Source of the DNA: CBDCXF01 sp965223755
Lineage (GTDB): Bacteria; Acidobacteriota; Thermoanaerobaculia; Multivoradales; JAHEKO01
NCBI GenBank assembly: GCA_965223755.1
Contig: CBDCXF010000001.1
Span: forward strand, 1,054,001 to 1,118,000
Direction: 5' to 3'
Length of the DNA stretch: 64,000 bases
The position numbers and the translations under genes were made by a program. The notes beneath the pieces are model-generated. The model did not search any database and was not told where the DNA came from. It saw nothing but the letters and a program-made list of their open reading frames with translations. Positions 18,944 to 26,575 of the stretch are shown here, in pieces; positions within the stretch are counted from its first letter, which is position 1; each line of letters starts with the position of its first letter.

Positions 18944-19014
18944 CACTCTTCGACCTTTTGGTCTAAGCTCGAACCATCTCAGTTAGCGATTCTGGCTTGA
19001 CACCGGCAATGCGG

Positions 19015-19030
19015 TGTGACCAGAATCACA
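19015..19030. promoter_or_regulatory. CRP/FNR-type palindrome upstream of Cys-rich repeat gene 1
   Basis: TGTGA-CCAGAA-TCACA is a perfect match to the CRP consensus TGTGA-N6-TCACA, extended by one base on each side to an 18-base palindrome with GTGTGA/TCACAC arms. It ends 86 bases before the ATG at 19116. A TTGACA lies at 18997-19002, 18 bases upstream start to start. The same arrangement with the same distances precedes the paralogous gene, so the element is conserved after duplication. The regulator is not in the window. Confidence 0.75.
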
Positions 19031-19115
19031 CAACGGTTTCTTGTTCCATTGCTCGGCTGTCCCGAGTTTTTGTCATGCTGACGGAGATTTGAAGGCGAAA
19101 GCCGGAGGAGACGTC

Positions 19116-21836
19116 ATGACCCGTTCCGCAACTACTTCTTCCCTGTGGCTCGCAGCTTGTTGTCTTGTAGCTGTGGCTTGGCTGGCTCCACCTGCACTGG
19201 TGGCGCAGCAGCAAGCGTGCCCGGCCGAGTTCAACTCATGTTCTGCGAATGACCTCGACACATTGGTTGTCAGTGCCACGACGACGGACACCTGCGCCAG
19301 CCCCAATGACACCTTTGACCTCGATGTCACGGTCACTTTGGATCCCCAGGGAAATAGCGAAAAATACGATATCGGACTTTGGATTCCCATCAGTTCAACA
19401 TCCGATATCAACAATCTCGGTGGTGGCGACCAATGCTATGCCAACCTCGTCAACCCGGACGGAGACAACCTCGACGGCGACTCCTGCGACGACGTGGACG
19501 GCGCCGGCATGGCTACGGTAACCACCACGCAGACCTTCACCATCTCTTGCGATTGGGATGGTCAAAACATCGGCATCGTCACTTCATGGGCGCAAAACGG
19601 CGCCACGATCGATCCCTGCACCGTCCCCACTGTGACGGCCGGAACCGGTTCGAAGTGCGACGCTCAGACTGCGGTCACGGTCGACGTTGAAGTTTGCGGC
19701 GACGGCATTTTGGATAGCGGCGAGGAGTGCGACGACGGCAACAACGCCAACGGTGACGGTTGCGACGAGTTCTGCATGGACGAACCGCAGTGTGGCGACA
19801 ACGTCATCGATCCAGGTGAGGAATGCGATGACGGCAACACCGTGTCCGGCGACGGTTGCGATGAGTTCTGCATGGATGAGTTCTGTGGCGACAACATCGT
19901 GCAGGCGGGGCTCGGCGAAGAGTGCGACGACGGAAATACGACCTCCGGCGACGGTTGCTCCGCCACCTGCATTACCGAATTCTGCGGCGACAACATCGTC
20001 CAACCCAACCTCGGCGAAGAGTGCGACGACGGAAACATGACCTCCGGAGATGGCTGCTCGGCCAACTGCATCACTGAATTTTGCGGCGACAACATCGTCC
20101 AAGCGGGGCTCGGAGAAGAGTGTGACGACGGCAACATGGTCGATGGCGACGGCTGCAACAGCTCCTGCCAAACCGAAGGTTGTGGCGACGGCATCGTCCA
20201 GCCCAACCTCGGCGAGCAGTGCGACGATGGCAATACAACCGCTGGTGATGGTTGCTCCGACACCTGCCAAACCGAGTTCTGCGGCGACAACGTTGTGCAG
20301 GCAGGACTTGGCGAAGAGTGCGACGACGGAAACATGGTCGACGGCGACGGTTGCTCCAGTACGTGTGAGACCGAAGGCTGTGGTGACGGCATCGTCCAGC
20401 CAAATCTTGGCGAGGAATGCGACGATGGCAACCTCAATGACGGAGACGGCTGCTCCAGCACATGTATCAGCGAGTTCTGCGGCGACAACATCGTGCAAGC
20501 CGGACTCGGCGAAGAATGTGACGACGGCAACCAGTCTGACGGAGATGGTTGCAACAGCAACTGCATCACTGAGTTCTGCGGCGATGGAATCACCCAGCCG
20601 GGTCTCGGCGAGCAGTGTGACGACGGAAACATGGTCGACAACGACGGCTGCTCAAACCAGTGTCAGAGTGCCTCCTGCGGCGACGGAGTCGTCCAGGGTG
20701 ATGAGGAGTGTGACGACGGCAACAACGACAACGGCGATGGCTGCAACTCCGCCTGTTTGGCGGAGGAGTGCGGCAATGGCGTGGTCGATGTCGGCGAGGA
20801 GTGCGATGACGGAAACGTGAATTCCGGTGACGGCTGCTCGAGCAACTGTGTTACCGAGTTCTGCGGCGACAACATCGTGCAGGGACAACTGGGCGAGCAG
20901 TGCGACGACGGCAACAACAACTCCGGTGACGGCTGCGACGCGCAGTGCCAGATGGAAGCCTGTGGAGACGGAGTGGTGCAAGCAGGACTTGGCGAACAGT
21001 GTGACGATGGCAACACCAACTCCGGCGATGGCTGCTCCGACGCCTGCCAGAACGAGATCTGCGGCGACGGTGTCGTCCAAGGTCAACTCGGTGAACAGTG
21101 CGACGACGGCAACCTCAACGATGGTGACGGCTGCTCCAGCACGTGCCAGATGGAAGCCTGCGGAGACGGGGTGGTGCAAGCAGGACTTGGCGAGCAGTGT
21201 GACGACGGCAACACCAACTCCGGCGACGGCTGCTCCGACACCTGCCAGAACGAGGTCTGCGGTGACGGTGTGGTCCAAGCCGACCTCGGTGAAGAATGCG
21301 ACGACGGCAACATCAATGACGGCGACGGCTGCTCGGGTCAGTGCATAACCGAATTCTGCGGCGACGGCGTCATACAGGCGGGCCTGGGTGAGCAGTGCGA
21401 TGACGGCAACCAAGTCGACAACGACGGCTGTTCGTCGCAATGTATCTCCGAGTCCTGCGGCGACGGAGTCCTCCAGGACGGCGAACAGTGCGACGATGGC
21501 AACAACGCCAACGGCGACGGCTGCAACGCAGCCTGCCAAAGTGAGTCCTGCGGCAACGGCGTAGTCGATGCCGGCGAGCAGTGCGACGACGGCAACACAA
21601 CCTCTGGCGACGGTTGCAGCAACATGTGCGTGCCTGAAGTCTGTGGCGATGGCATTCTCCAGACAGGTCTCGGAGAGCAATGTGACGACGGCAACACCAA
21701 CGGCGGCGACGGTTGCTCGGCGACCTGCCAGACCGAAGTGCCCACCGCACCTGAATGGGCGATGATCATCTTGGTCCTCGCACTGCTGACAGTCACGGCG
21801 ATTCAGTTGCGCAGACGACAAGTATTCGGCAGTTAG
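19116..21836 (+). CDS. Secreted Cys-rich repeat protein (21 DUF4215-type repeats) with IPTL-type C-terminal sorting tail
   Basis: The 906-residue product has a signal peptide (hydrophobic stretch ending PPALVA), a domain of about 155 residues with no recognised function (about 36-193), then 21 repeats of about 33 residues with core CDDGN..SGDGC. It ends in VPTAPEWAMIILVLALLTV plus a basic tail (RRR), the tripartite pattern of IPTLxxWG-CTERM sorting signals: motif, membrane helix, Arg-rich end. The protein should be exported, held at the membrane and cut by an exosortase, and a candidate is encoded at 26576. ATG 19116 follows GGAGGAG, so the longer frame from 19041 is rejected. Regular Cys spacing suggests disulfides or metal binding. 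Confidence 0.88.
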   Translation: MTRSATTSSLWLAACCLVAVAWLAPPALVAQQQACPAEFNSCSANDLDTLVVSATTTDTCASPNDTFDLDVTVTLDPQGNSEKYDIGLWIPISSTSDINNLGGGDQCYANLVNPDGDNLDGDSCDDVDGAGMATVTTTQTFTISCDWDGQNIGIVTSWAQNGATIDPCTVPTVTAGTGSKCDAQTAVTVDVEVCGDGILDSGEECDDGNNANGDGCDEFCMDEPQCGDNVIDPGEECDDGNTVSGDGCDEFCMDEFCGDNIVQAGLGEECDDGNTTSGDGCSATCITEFCGDNIVQPNLGEECDDGNMTSGDGCSANCITEFCGDNIVQAGLGEECDDGNMVDGDGCNSSCQTEGCGDGIVQPNLGEQCDDGNTTAGDGCSDTCQTEFCGDNVVQAGLGEECDDGNMVDGDGCSSTCETEGCGDGIVQPNLGEECDDGNLNDGDGCSSTCISEFCGDNIVQAGLGEECDDGNQSDGDGCNSNCITEFCGDGITQPGLGEQCDDGNMVDNDGCSNQCQSASCGDGVVQGDEECDDGNNDNGDGCNSACLAEECGNGVVDVGEECDDGNVNSGDGCSSNCVTEFCGDNIVQGQLGEQCDDGNNNSGDGCDAQCQMEACGDGVVQAGLGEQCDDGNTNSGDGCSDACQNEICGDGVVQGQLGEQCDDGNLNDGDGCSSTCQMEACGDGVVQAGLGEQCDDGNTNSGDGCSDTCQNEVCGDGVVQADLGEECDDGNINDGDGCSGQCITEFCGDGVIQAGLGEQCDDGNQVDNDGCSSQCISESCGDGVLQDGEQCDDGNNANGDGCNAACQSESCGNGVVDAGEQCDDGNTTSGDGCSNMCVPEVCGDGILQTGLGEQCDDGNTNGGDGCSATCQTEVPTAPEWAMIILVLALLTVTAIQLRRRQVFGS
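19695..21740 (+). repeat. In-frame array of 21 Cys-rich repeats
   Basis: Codons 194-875 of the first repeat protein consist of 21 units of about 99 bases (93 where a Leu-Gly pair is missing). Each starts CGD or CGN and contains E(E/Q)CDDGN and GDGC. Higher-order order is visible: units alternate between VQAGLGE and VQPNLGE forms early in the array, and two nearly identical pairs (VVQAG then VVQGQLG) lie near 20960-21240. This suggests growth by unequal recombination. The triplet bias makes long open frames on the opposite strand, which are not genes. Confidence 0.9.
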
Positions 21837-21882
21837 ACGCCACGAATCTTGCCAGCCGCTCGCTGATTTCGCGGCACCCTCC

Positions 21883-21916
21883 GAAACCCCGCCGCGAGCG
21901 GGGTTTCGTGTTTGTT
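21883..21916 (+). terminator. Rho-independent terminator after Cys-rich repeat gene 1
   Basis: A perfect 10-base inverted repeat, GAAACCCCGC and GCGGGGTTTC, encloses a 5-base loop (CGCGA) and is followed by the T-rich GTGTTTGTT. It begins 46 bases after the stop codon and separates the two paralogous genes transcriptionally. Confidence 0.8.
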
Positions 21917-21974
21917 GCCCGACCAGACCGGTATGCCGGGCCATGGCACGCATGCATTGACATCAGCTCCTATG

Positions 21975-21990
21975 TGTGACCAAAATCACA
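21975..21990. promoter_or_regulatory. CRP/FNR-type palindrome upstream of Cys-rich repeat gene 2
   Basis: TGTGA-CCAAAA-TCACA matches the CRP consensus perfectly and extends to an 18-base palindrome. It ends 86 bases before the ATG at 22076 and lies 18 bases (start to start) after a TTGACA at 21957-21962. Both distances equal those at the first paralogue, while most of the surrounding leader has diverged, arguing for selection on the element. Confidence 0.75.
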
Positions 21991-22075
21991 CTAGGTTTCA
22001 GTTCAGTCGTCACCGGGCGATGTTTTCTTTGTTCTTGCGGGAGGGACAGAGTTGGCGTCAGCCGGGGGGCAATCT

Positions 22076-24418
22076 ATGTGTGCGGCAACTAGCGGGGTTT
22101 TTGCGAAAAACGACCTGGTCAGATGGCTTTTGGTGTCGGCATGTTTGGGGGCTGGTGTCAGTCTATGCACCTCTCAAGCGGCGGCCCAGCAACAGGCCTG
22201 TCCCGATGAGTTCGATGCGTGTGATGCAAACGACCTCGTCCCAACGGTTGTCAGCGCCACGACAACGGACACGTGTGCCAATCCCAACGATACTTTCGAC
22301 CTTGAGGTCACGGTCAACGTTGATCCACAGGGCAACGGCGACAGGTTTGACATAGGGCTGTGGATTCCCATCAGCTCGACATCCGACATCAATAATTTGA
22401 GTGGCGCTGAACAGTGCTATGCAAACCTCCTCAATCCAGACGGAGACGACCTCGACGGCGACTCCTGCGACGATGTCGACGGCGGCGGCGGCGCTTCGGT
22501 TACCACGACCCAGACCTTCACCATATCCTGCGACTGGGATGGCCAGAACATCGGCATCGTCACGTCGTGGGCCCAGGCCGGGGACACGATCGACCCGTGC
22601 ACCGTACCCACTGTTACCTCTGGAACGGGGTCCAAGTGCGACGCGCAAACCGCGGTCGTGGTGGACGTTGAAGTGTGCGGCGACGGCATTCTGGACAGCG
22701 GTGAGGAGTGCGACGACGGCAACAACCTCAACGGTGACGGCTGTGATGAGTTCTGCCTGCTGGAGGCTTTTTGTGGCAACGGAGTCCTCGATCCGGGCGA
22801 AGAATGCGACGACGGCAACATCGTTTCGGGAGACGGCTGCTCGGACTTGTGCGTCGATGAGTTCTGCGGCGACGGCGTCATCAATGATTCAACCGAGGAG
22901 TGCGACGATGGCAACACGGTCTCTGGGGACGGCTGCTCCTCCACCTGCGTCGTCGAGTTCTGCGGCGATGGCGTGGTCCACGTCGGCCTCGGCGAAGAAT
23001 GTGACGACGGCAACACGAACTCTGGCGACGGCTGCTCGGCGCAATGCGCCAATGAGTTCTGCGGCGACAACATCGTTCAGGCTGGACTTGGCGAGGAATG
23101 TGACGACGGCAACACCACCTCCGGCGATGGTTGTTCCGCCACCTGTGAGGCCGAGCTCTGTGGCGACGGCATCGTCCAGGCCGGCCTCGACGAGCAGTGT
23201 GACGACGGAAATACAACCTCCGGCGATGGATGTTCGGACCAGTGTTTGACTGAGTTCTGCGGCGACGGGATCGTCCAGGCCGGTCTGGAAGAGCAATGCG
23301 ACGACGGCAACGTGGCCGCGGGCGACGGGTGCTCTGAAAACTGCGTCACCGAGTTCTGCGGCGATGGAATCACCCAACCCGGCCTGGGAGAACAGTGTGA
23401 CGATGGCAACGACATCGATGACGATGGCTGCTCGGATCAATGCCTGAGTGCGGCGTGCGGCGACGGCTCCGTACAAGACCCTGAAGAGTGCGATGACGGC
23501 AACAACGCCAACGGAGATGGCTGCAATGCAGCCTGCCTAGTCGAAGCCTGCGGCAATGGAGTTGTCGATGAGGGCGAAGAGTGCGATGACGGCAACAACG
23601 CTTCCGAGGACGGTTGTTCCGCCACTTGCGTCGTTGAATTCTGCGGCGATGGAATCCTGCAGACCGGACTGCAAGAGCGCTGTGACGACGGAAACGTCGT
23701 CGCTGGCGACGGCTGTTCCGACACCTGCCGCAGCGAGTTCTGTGGCGATGGCGTCACCCAAGCCGGTCTCGGCGAGGAATGCGACGACGGCAACCAGGTC
23801 GACGACGACGACTGCACCAACGCTTGTGCACTCCAATCCTGCGGCGACGGCATCGTCCAAGCCGGCGAAGAGTGTGATGACGGCAACAATGCCGACGGCG
23901 ACGGCTGCCAAGCCACTTGCCTCAGCCCCATCTGCGGCGACGGCATCGTAGACCTCGGACAGGGCGAAGTGTGTGACGACGGCGGCACCCGAAACGGAGA
24001 CGGTTGCAGCGATACCTGCCAACTCGAGTCCTGTGGCGATGGTGTCGTACAGCAAGCGGAAGAATGCGACGACGGCAACACGGTTTCCGGAGACGGCTGC
24101 AGTTCGACCTGTACCTCGGAAACCTGTGGTGACGGTATTGTCCAAGCCAGCGCAGACGAAGAGTGCGACGACGGCAACAGCGTCTCCGGCGACGGTTGCA
24201 GCAGCATGTGCGTGTCCGAGGTCTGTGGCGACGGAATACTGCAGACCGGCCTCGGCGAGCAGTGCGACGATGGCAATACCAACGGCGGCGACGGGTGTTC
24301 GGCGACCTGCCAAACAGAGGTGCCCACCGCGCCCGAATGGGCGATGATCATCTTGCTACTCGGCCTGCTGACGGTAACCGCGATACAACTTCGTAAACAG
24401 AACTTGCTCAGCCACTGA
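22076..24418 (+). CDS. Secreted Cys-rich repeat protein (17 DUF4215-type repeats) with IPTL-type C-terminal sorting tail
   Basis: A paralogue of the gene at 19116: 780 residues with signal peptide (ending SQAAAQ), the same unnamed N-terminal domain at high identity (for example LWIPISSTSDINNL and TFTISCDWDGQNIGIVTSW), 17 Cys-rich repeats and the tail VPTAPEWAMIILLLGLLTV followed by a Lys/Arg end. The frame extends up to a TTG at 22052. ATG 22076 is preferred because AGCCGG....ATG upstream aligns base for base in spacing with the start of the paralogue. The same palindromic operator precedes it. It is expected to be a substrate of the exosortase-like protein at 26576. Repeats are more divergent here than in the first paralogue. 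Confidence 0.87.
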   Translation: MCAATSGVFAKNDLVRWLLVSACLGAGVSLCTSQAAAQQQACPDEFDACDANDLVPTVVSATTTDTCANPNDTFDLEVTVNVDPQGNGDRFDIGLWIPISSTSDINNLSGAEQCYANLLNPDGDDLDGDSCDDVDGGGGASVTTTQTFTISCDWDGQNIGIVTSWAQAGDTIDPCTVPTVTSGTGSKCDAQTAVVVDVEVCGDGILDSGEECDDGNNLNGDGCDEFCLLEAFCGNGVLDPGEECDDGNIVSGDGCSDLCVDEFCGDGVINDSTEECDDGNTVSGDGCSSTCVVEFCGDGVVHVGLGEECDDGNTNSGDGCSAQCANEFCGDNIVQAGLGEECDDGNTTSGDGCSATCEAELCGDGIVQAGLDEQCDDGNTTSGDGCSDQCLTEFCGDGIVQAGLEEQCDDGNVAAGDGCSENCVTEFCGDGITQPGLGEQCDDGNDIDDDGCSDQCLSAACGDGSVQDPEECDDGNNANGDGCNAACLVEACGNGVVDEGEECDDGNNASEDGCSATCVVEFCGDGILQTGLQERCDDGNVVAGDGCSDTCRSEFCGDGVTQAGLGEECDDGNQVDDDDCTNACALQSCGDGIVQAGEECDDGNNADGDGCQATCLSPICGDGIVDLGQGEVCDDGGTRNGDGCSDTCQLESCGDGVVQQAEECDDGNTVSGDGCSSTCTSETCGDGIVQASADEECDDGNSVSGDGCSSMCVSEVCGDGILQTGLGEQCDDGNTNGGDGCSATCQTEVPTAPEWAMIILLLGLLTVTAIQLRKQNLLSH
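22676..24322 (+). repeat. In-frame array of 17 Cys-rich repeats
   Basis: Codons 201-749 encode 17 units of the same CGDG...E(E/Q)CDDGN..GDGC repeat as the upstream paralogue. Two units deviate in otherwise fixed positions: one has DDDC instead of GDGC, and one has CDDGGTRNGDGC instead of CDDGN. The last repeat is nearly identical to the last repeat of the first paralogue, so the 3' ends are the best conserved part of the pair. Confidence 0.9.
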
Positions 24419-24441
24419 CTCGGCAACTCACGGCAGCGATC

Positions 24442-24476
24442 CAGCCGGCTGACGTAGATCAGCCGGCTGTTTCTCT
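24442..24476 (+). terminator. Rho-independent terminator after Cys-rich repeat gene 2
   Basis: Inverted repeat CAGCCGGCTGA / TCAGCCGGCTG with a six-base loop (CGTAGA), followed by TTTCTCTT. Each arm is itself palindromic. It begins 24 bases after the stop codon and could serve the convergent membrane-protein gene as well. Confidence 0.75.
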
Positions 24477-24552
24477 TCAAGCATGACCACGCTAATGCTG
24501 GATTACCGGCGGTGAAGTCAGTGCGCCTCCACAGACGTGCGCGGTTTGACAA

Positions 24553-26511
24553 TTAGTGGCCTGGATCGCCAGAACTCCCCACAGAGGGCGGATACTCAAT
24601 CGAACCGACAGCGAACGCCAGACGCCTCCGGTCTCCATTGCCAAGAATCTGATCGGGCACCGCCGGATCCCCGCTGGCGACAAACTGCACCCGGTTGCGG
24701 AATGGTCGCATGGGGAGTTCGACTTCGAACCACGCGAGTTCGGTCGACACATCGAAGGTGGTGATCAAGTCACCATTGAAGATCAGACTCACGTCCCTCG
24801 GCTCCGGGAACGCCACCAACTCGAGGCGCAGCCGGACCGGATCGCGAGTCCAGCGCGGATCACTGAGCCACCATGCAGCGCGCGTTCCGGCCCAACGCAG
24901 AGATTCAGACCCCACACCTTCGCGCCAAGAGAATCCGTCCCAACGCCGGACGTAGACGGAGCTGGGCTCTGCGTCGACCCGGTACAGCGCGATCTCGCCG
25001 TCCACGTCCGCGACCTTGGTCAAGTCCGGTTGTTGGGACGACGGCCCGCCAGCGCGATCTAGGACGTGGCTGATTCCGAGGCTGGCAAGCTTGGCCGCCA
25101 AGGCAGGTTCGGCGCAGTCAACGCGGTCGCCGTCGGCGGCGTAAAGCGAGCCGCGCACCAAGGGAGCAACAGTTGAAGCCAACTGCGGTGTCAAGGTGCA
25201 GTCGACTAGACCCACATTGTCGGCGAGGTTCTCCAACTCCACATAGCCCGGGTGCGGATAGAGCGGATGCCACCGCCAAGGCGGCAGGGGCAGGAACTCG
25301 AAGACCGCCAACGCGGCAACGATCGTCAACGCACCGCGTAGTCGCTTGTCACCCGAGACCCAGTTCCACGCCAGACCCGCAACCAGCAGCACAGCTAGCT
25401 GAACGACGAATCCGAACCTCGCATAGGCACGAAACATCGGAGCTAGAGCATGTAGTAGCCAAGACGGGCTGGGGATTTGGGCGAATCCAAGGTTCCAAAG
25501 CGGAGGCAACGAGAACAGAAAGGCGCCGGCAGCCAACCCGAGAAGGAGAGGCATGCTCCGCGCGCTGCTCGTGCCACGCCTTCGGCGCCACAACCAAACC
25601 GCCAATAACGCCGCCGCCAGGGCGCCAAACCCGACATAGACCTGTTGCTCGAGAACCGCGTCGCCATAGCCCTTCTCCACCCACAGGCCTTTTCCCCAAG
25701 TGCCCAAGACCGGGTGGTCGACTGGCGGCGTCAGGTACGAAACCGGCCGGGCAGCGTAGATCTGCGCATCTTTGGCCGGAAAGGCGATCGCAGCGGGATC
25801 TTGAATCACCCTTGGATAGTAGTAAGACACGAACAGGAGCCCCGCCACCGCCGCCGCCGCCACGGTCCAGAGCGTCGCTCGCCATCCCGACCCGGTTCGC
25901 ACGGGATGCCGCTTGAGTATCCACAAACAAACGGGCATCAACGCCGCCAACATCATGGCGGCATAGAAGTTGGACAGCGCTGCGAGTACCGTGGCCGCGA
26001 GCAATGCCGATGCGCGCAATGGGCCCCAGCGGTCGCTTACAGCGACCAATGCCAGCAAAACCAGAGGCAACCATTGAACTTGCGCGACATGGGGATGATA
26101 GGCGGCGTGCGCAATGTGCAACGGTGAAAAAGCAAAAAGCCCCGCCGCCCACACCGCCGGCCACAGCCGCAACCCGAGATAGCGCGCGAGCGCATAGGTC
26201 GCTGCCGCCGCCAGCGGAAAGCTCACCAGGACGAGCAAGTTGAATGCAGCCACCGGTCCGATGAGCTTGCCCAGCCACACCCCAACCCAATCCACCGCCG
26301 GCTGCGTTGTTCCGCCCAACTCCGCTCGTTCTCCGAGCATCTGGATGAAGTTGTAGGCGTCGGCGTGGCGACCAACAATTTCGTGGCCGAACAGGCGTTG
26401 ATTCGGATTGACAACGACAGGCCAAGCCATCGCCAGGGTCAAAACCGAGGCCGACAGAAACACCCATGCCGACTGGCGCAGTAAACTGTGACGGCTGACA
26501 CGGTGATGCAC
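24553..26511 (-). CDS. Multi-pass membrane protein, GT-C/YfhO-like glycosyltransferase candidate
   Basis: The 652-residue protein has about ten to eleven hydrophobic segments up to residue about 410, then a soluble C-terminal region of about 240 residues. An acidic motif follows the first helix (GHEIVGRHADAYNF), as in GT-C glycosyltransferases that use polyprenyl-linked sugars, and FSPLHIAHAAYHPHVAQVQW follows later. The overall shape recalls YfhO-like membrane proteins, but no firm family was recognised. The gene is divergent from the exosortase fusion, with only 64 bases between the starts, so co-regulation and a role in modifying exported proteins are possible but inferred. Start is an ATG at 26511. 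Confidence 0.65.
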   Translation of the reverse strand: MHHRVSRHSLLRQSAWVFLSASVLTLAMAWPVVVNPNQRLFGHEIVGRHADAYNFIQMLGERAELGGTTQPAVDWVGVWLGKLIGPVAAFNLLVLVSFPLAAAATYALARYLGLRLWPAVWAAGLFAFSPLHIAHAAYHPHVAQVQWLPLVLLALVAVSDRWGPLRASALLAATVLAALSNFYAAMMLAALMPVCLWILKRHPVRTGSGWRATLWTVAAAAVAGLLFVSYYYPRVIQDPAAIAFPAKDAQIYAARPVSYLTPPVDHPVLGTWGKGLWVEKGYGDAVLEQQVYVGFGALAAALLAVWLWRRRRGTSSARSMPLLLGLAAGAFLFSLPPLWNLGFAQIPSPSWLLHALAPMFRAYARFGFVVQLAVLLVAGLAWNWVSGDKRLRGALTIVAALAVFEFLPLPPWRWHPLYPHPGYVELENLADNVGLVDCTLTPQLASTVAPLVRGSLYAADGDRVDCAEPALAAKLASLGISHVLDRAGGPSSQQPDLTKVADVDGEIALYRVDAEPSSVYVRRWDGFSWREGVGSESLRWAGTRAAWWLSDPRWTRDPVRLRLELVAFPEPRDVSLIFNGDLITTFDVSTELAWFEVELPMRPFRNRVQFVASGDPAVPDQILGNGDRRRLAFAVGSIEYPPSVGSSGDPGH

Positions 26512-26575
26512 GTTGACAGTCTACTGCGCCGAAGTGGCGAAGCTGTTGCCGCTCGATTCCCGGTCGGCCGGAGCG

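Noticed and set aside
19584..21953. Long minus-strand open frames (up to 433 codons) opposite the first Cys-rich repeat array
   Set aside because: They are mirror images of a strongly biased triplet repeat, are low in complexity, have no ribosome sites, and overlap each other in several frames.
19695..24322. CRISPR-like regular repetition
   Set aside because: Repeats are in-frame protein repeats of about 99 bases with degenerate sequence, not identical repeats with unique spacers; no cas genes nearby.
22417..24552. Minus-strand open frames (up to 371 codons) opposite the second repeat array
   Set aside because: Same cause: repeat-driven absence of stop codons. The plus strand has the signal peptide, repeats and sorting tail.
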